DNA of 6,452 nt from Tannerellaceae bacterium (GTDB taxonomy: Bacteria > Bacteroidota > Bacteroidia > Bacteroidales > Tannerellaceae): the NCBI GenBank assembly GCA_031267775.1, contig JAIRYL010000199.1:1-6452 (forward strand). The letters run 5' to 3'. The position numbers were made by a program, and so were the translations under genes. The first letter of the stretch is position 1. Each line of letters starts with the position of its first letter. The notes under the pieces are model-generated. The model saw only the letters and a program-made list of their open reading frames with translations. It did not search any database and was not told the origin of the DNA. Shown here piece after piece: positions 5,262-6,452 of this stretch.

Positions 5262-6452
5262 ATGACTATTTCTGAATTATACCAGATTTATTTACGCCAT
5301 CCGAAAATAACGACGGATAGCCGGAATTGCCCGAGGGGTTCTTTGTTTTTTGCATTGAAAGGGAATACGTTTGACGGGAATCGATTTGCCGGGAAAGCTT
5401 TAGCTGCCGGCGCTGATTATGCGGTAATCGATAATTCCGCCTGTTATGAAGGCGAACGTACGATTCTTGTTGATAGCGCTTTGAAAACACTGCAGCAGTT
5501 AGCGCATCGCCATCGTAAAATAGTAGGGACGCCGATATTGGCTATTACCGGTACAAATGGTAAAACTACTACCAAAGAATTAATTGCCGCCGTACTTTCC
5601 ACCAAGTTTAACCTGCTCTATACGGAAGGAAATCTGAATAATCAAATAGGCGTGCCGCTTACGCTGCTCAGGATTGGGCACGATCATGAAATGGCTGTTG
5701 TTGAAATGGGAGCCAGCCATTTGGGAGATATTAAAGAACTGGTAGAGATTGCCCAGCCTAATTATGGCATTATTACAAACGTAGGACAGGCGCACCTGGA
5801 GGGGTTTGGCTCGTTTGAGAATATTGTAAAAACAAAAGGAGAGCTATACGACTACATACGCCGGACAAAAGGGGTAATCTTTATCCGCAAAGAAGATAAA
5901 ACGCTGCAAGCCATCGCTAAGGGCATGGAGCAAATTACCTATGGTTCTTCGGACGACGCCTTTGCGTCGGGGCATGTGGTTGGCAATACGCTGTTTTTTA
6001 CTTTTAACTGGAAGCAGCAAGGCAAAATTCATACCGTTGAAACTCGTTTGACAGGGGCGTATAATCTGGATAATGTGTTGGCCGCTGTAGCTGTAGGGCG
6101 CTATTTCAAGATACCTGCCGAGCGTATCAGCCGATCCATTGCCGCTTACGAACCTGTCAATAATCGTTCGCAGTTTAAGAAGACGGAAGCCAACGAACTG
6201 ATTATAGACGCCTACAATGCCAATCCCGCCAGAATGAATGCGGCGATACGGCACTTTGCCGCTATGAACGTATCGCCCAAAGCCCTTATATTGGGCGATA
6301 TGAAAGAATTGGGAGCGGCAAGCGAACATTTACACGAGGCGGTTATAGAAGAAATAAGGGCCGGGAAATTTGATAAAGTCTATTTATGCGGAGAATATTT
6401 CAGTAAAACGGGGAAAACCTTCGCAACATACCGGACAACCGACGATTTAATG
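5262..6452 (+). CDS. murF: UDP-MurNAc-tripeptide--D-Ala-D-Ala ligase, 3'-truncated by the window edge
   Basis: Adds the D-Ala-D-Ala dipeptide to the UDP-MurNAc-tripeptide using ATP, the last cytoplasmic amino-acid ligation of peptidoglycan precursor synthesis. 397 codons are open to the last base with no stop, so perhaps 30-40 residues are missing compared with a family length near 430. Domain order is normal. The N-terminal UDP-substrate domain has TTDSR (17-21) and GSLFFALKG (26-34). The central ATPase domain has the P-loop ITGTNGKTT (95-103), EGNLNNQIGVPLTLL (122-136), VEMGASHLGDI (147-157), NVGQAHLEGFGS (173-184) and TKGEL with the likely carbamylated Lys192. The C-terminal domain has NRSQ (301-304), DAYNANP (316-322) and LGDMKELG (344-351). 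DAYNANP, rather than a DAP-adding motif, separates it from MurE. The ATG start is just ahead of the first conserved block. It stands apart from a dcw cluster and is divergent from folP. Confidence 0.98.
   Translation, partial: MTISELYQIYLRHPKITTDSRNCPRGSLFFALKGNTFDGNRFAGKALAAGADYAVIDNSACYEGERTILVDSALKTLQQLAHRHRKIVGTPILAITGTNGKTTTKELIAAVLSTKFNLLYTEGNLNNQIGVPLTLLRIGHDHEMAVVEMGASHLGDIKELVEIAQPNYGIITNVGQAHLEGFGSFENIVKTKGELYDYIRRTKGVIFIRKEDKTLQAIAKGMEQITYGSSDDAFASGHVVGNTLFFTFNWKQQGKIHTVETRLTGAYNLDNVLAAVAVGRYFKIPAERISRSIAAYEPVNNRSQFKKTEANELIIDAYNANPARMNAAIRHFAAMNVSPKALILGDMKELGAASEHLHEAVIEEIRAGKFDKVYLCGEYFSKTGKTFATYRTTDDLM

Noticed and set aside
5844..6329. A 161-codon open frame on the minus strand
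   Set aside because: It is antisense to the murF coding region, which shows unbroken family motifs; the opposite-strand frame is a shadow.
1..6452. Search for CRISPR arrays, tRNA/rRNA genes, insertion sequences and riboswitches
   Set aside because: There are no spaced direct repeats, cloverleaf-like sequence, transposase or terminal inverted repeats. Intergenic gaps are all under 160 bp and are filled by promoters and hairpins.

Overview
This window looks like core chromosome of a Bacteroidota member, most likely order Bacteroidales. Three things point there. The protein variants have a Bacteroidales flavour: FolP with GGYSSRPGA, CdaA with GLRHRSGLGMS and AckA with GTRCGDIDAG. The folP-cdaA pair is one I recall from that phylum, and murF lies away from other cell-wall genes. 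Three intergenic sites match the Bacteroidota -7 promoter element TAnnTTTG exactly, while Shine-Dalgarno sequences are weak or absent. Base composition is moderate and even, with no sign of transferred DNA. The genus cannot be fixed from this window.

Layout, left to right: (1) the 3' four-fifths of tyrS (tyrosyl-tRNA synthetase, + strand) enters from the left edge. (2) It converges on a two-gene minus-strand operon, pta-ackA, which makes acetate and ATP from acetyl-CoA. The 105-bp convergent junction holds an intrinsic terminator for the ackA side and a second large stem-loop. (3) Behind pta, a 159-bp gap carries the pta promoter and the 3' end of a second minus-strand operon, folP-cdaA (dihydropteroate synthase and membrane diadenylate cyclase, 2 bp apart). 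(4) A 93-bp divergent promoter region separates folP from murF (+ strand), which runs off the right edge with 397 codons visible.

Functionally these are housekeeping genes: translation, overflow/fermentative acetate metabolism, folate synthesis, c-di-AMP signalling and peptidoglycan precursor synthesis. The c-di-AMP and cell-wall links between cdaA and murF are suggestive neighbours but they are transcribed divergently.

I found no mobile element, CRISPR array, RNA gene, toxin-antitoxin or defence module, and no previously undescribed multi-gene system. The points worth a second look are small: two related hairpins at the 3' ends of ackA and cdaA, a 10-bp tandem duplication that decides how pta ends relative to ackA, and overlapping divergent promoters between folP and murF.
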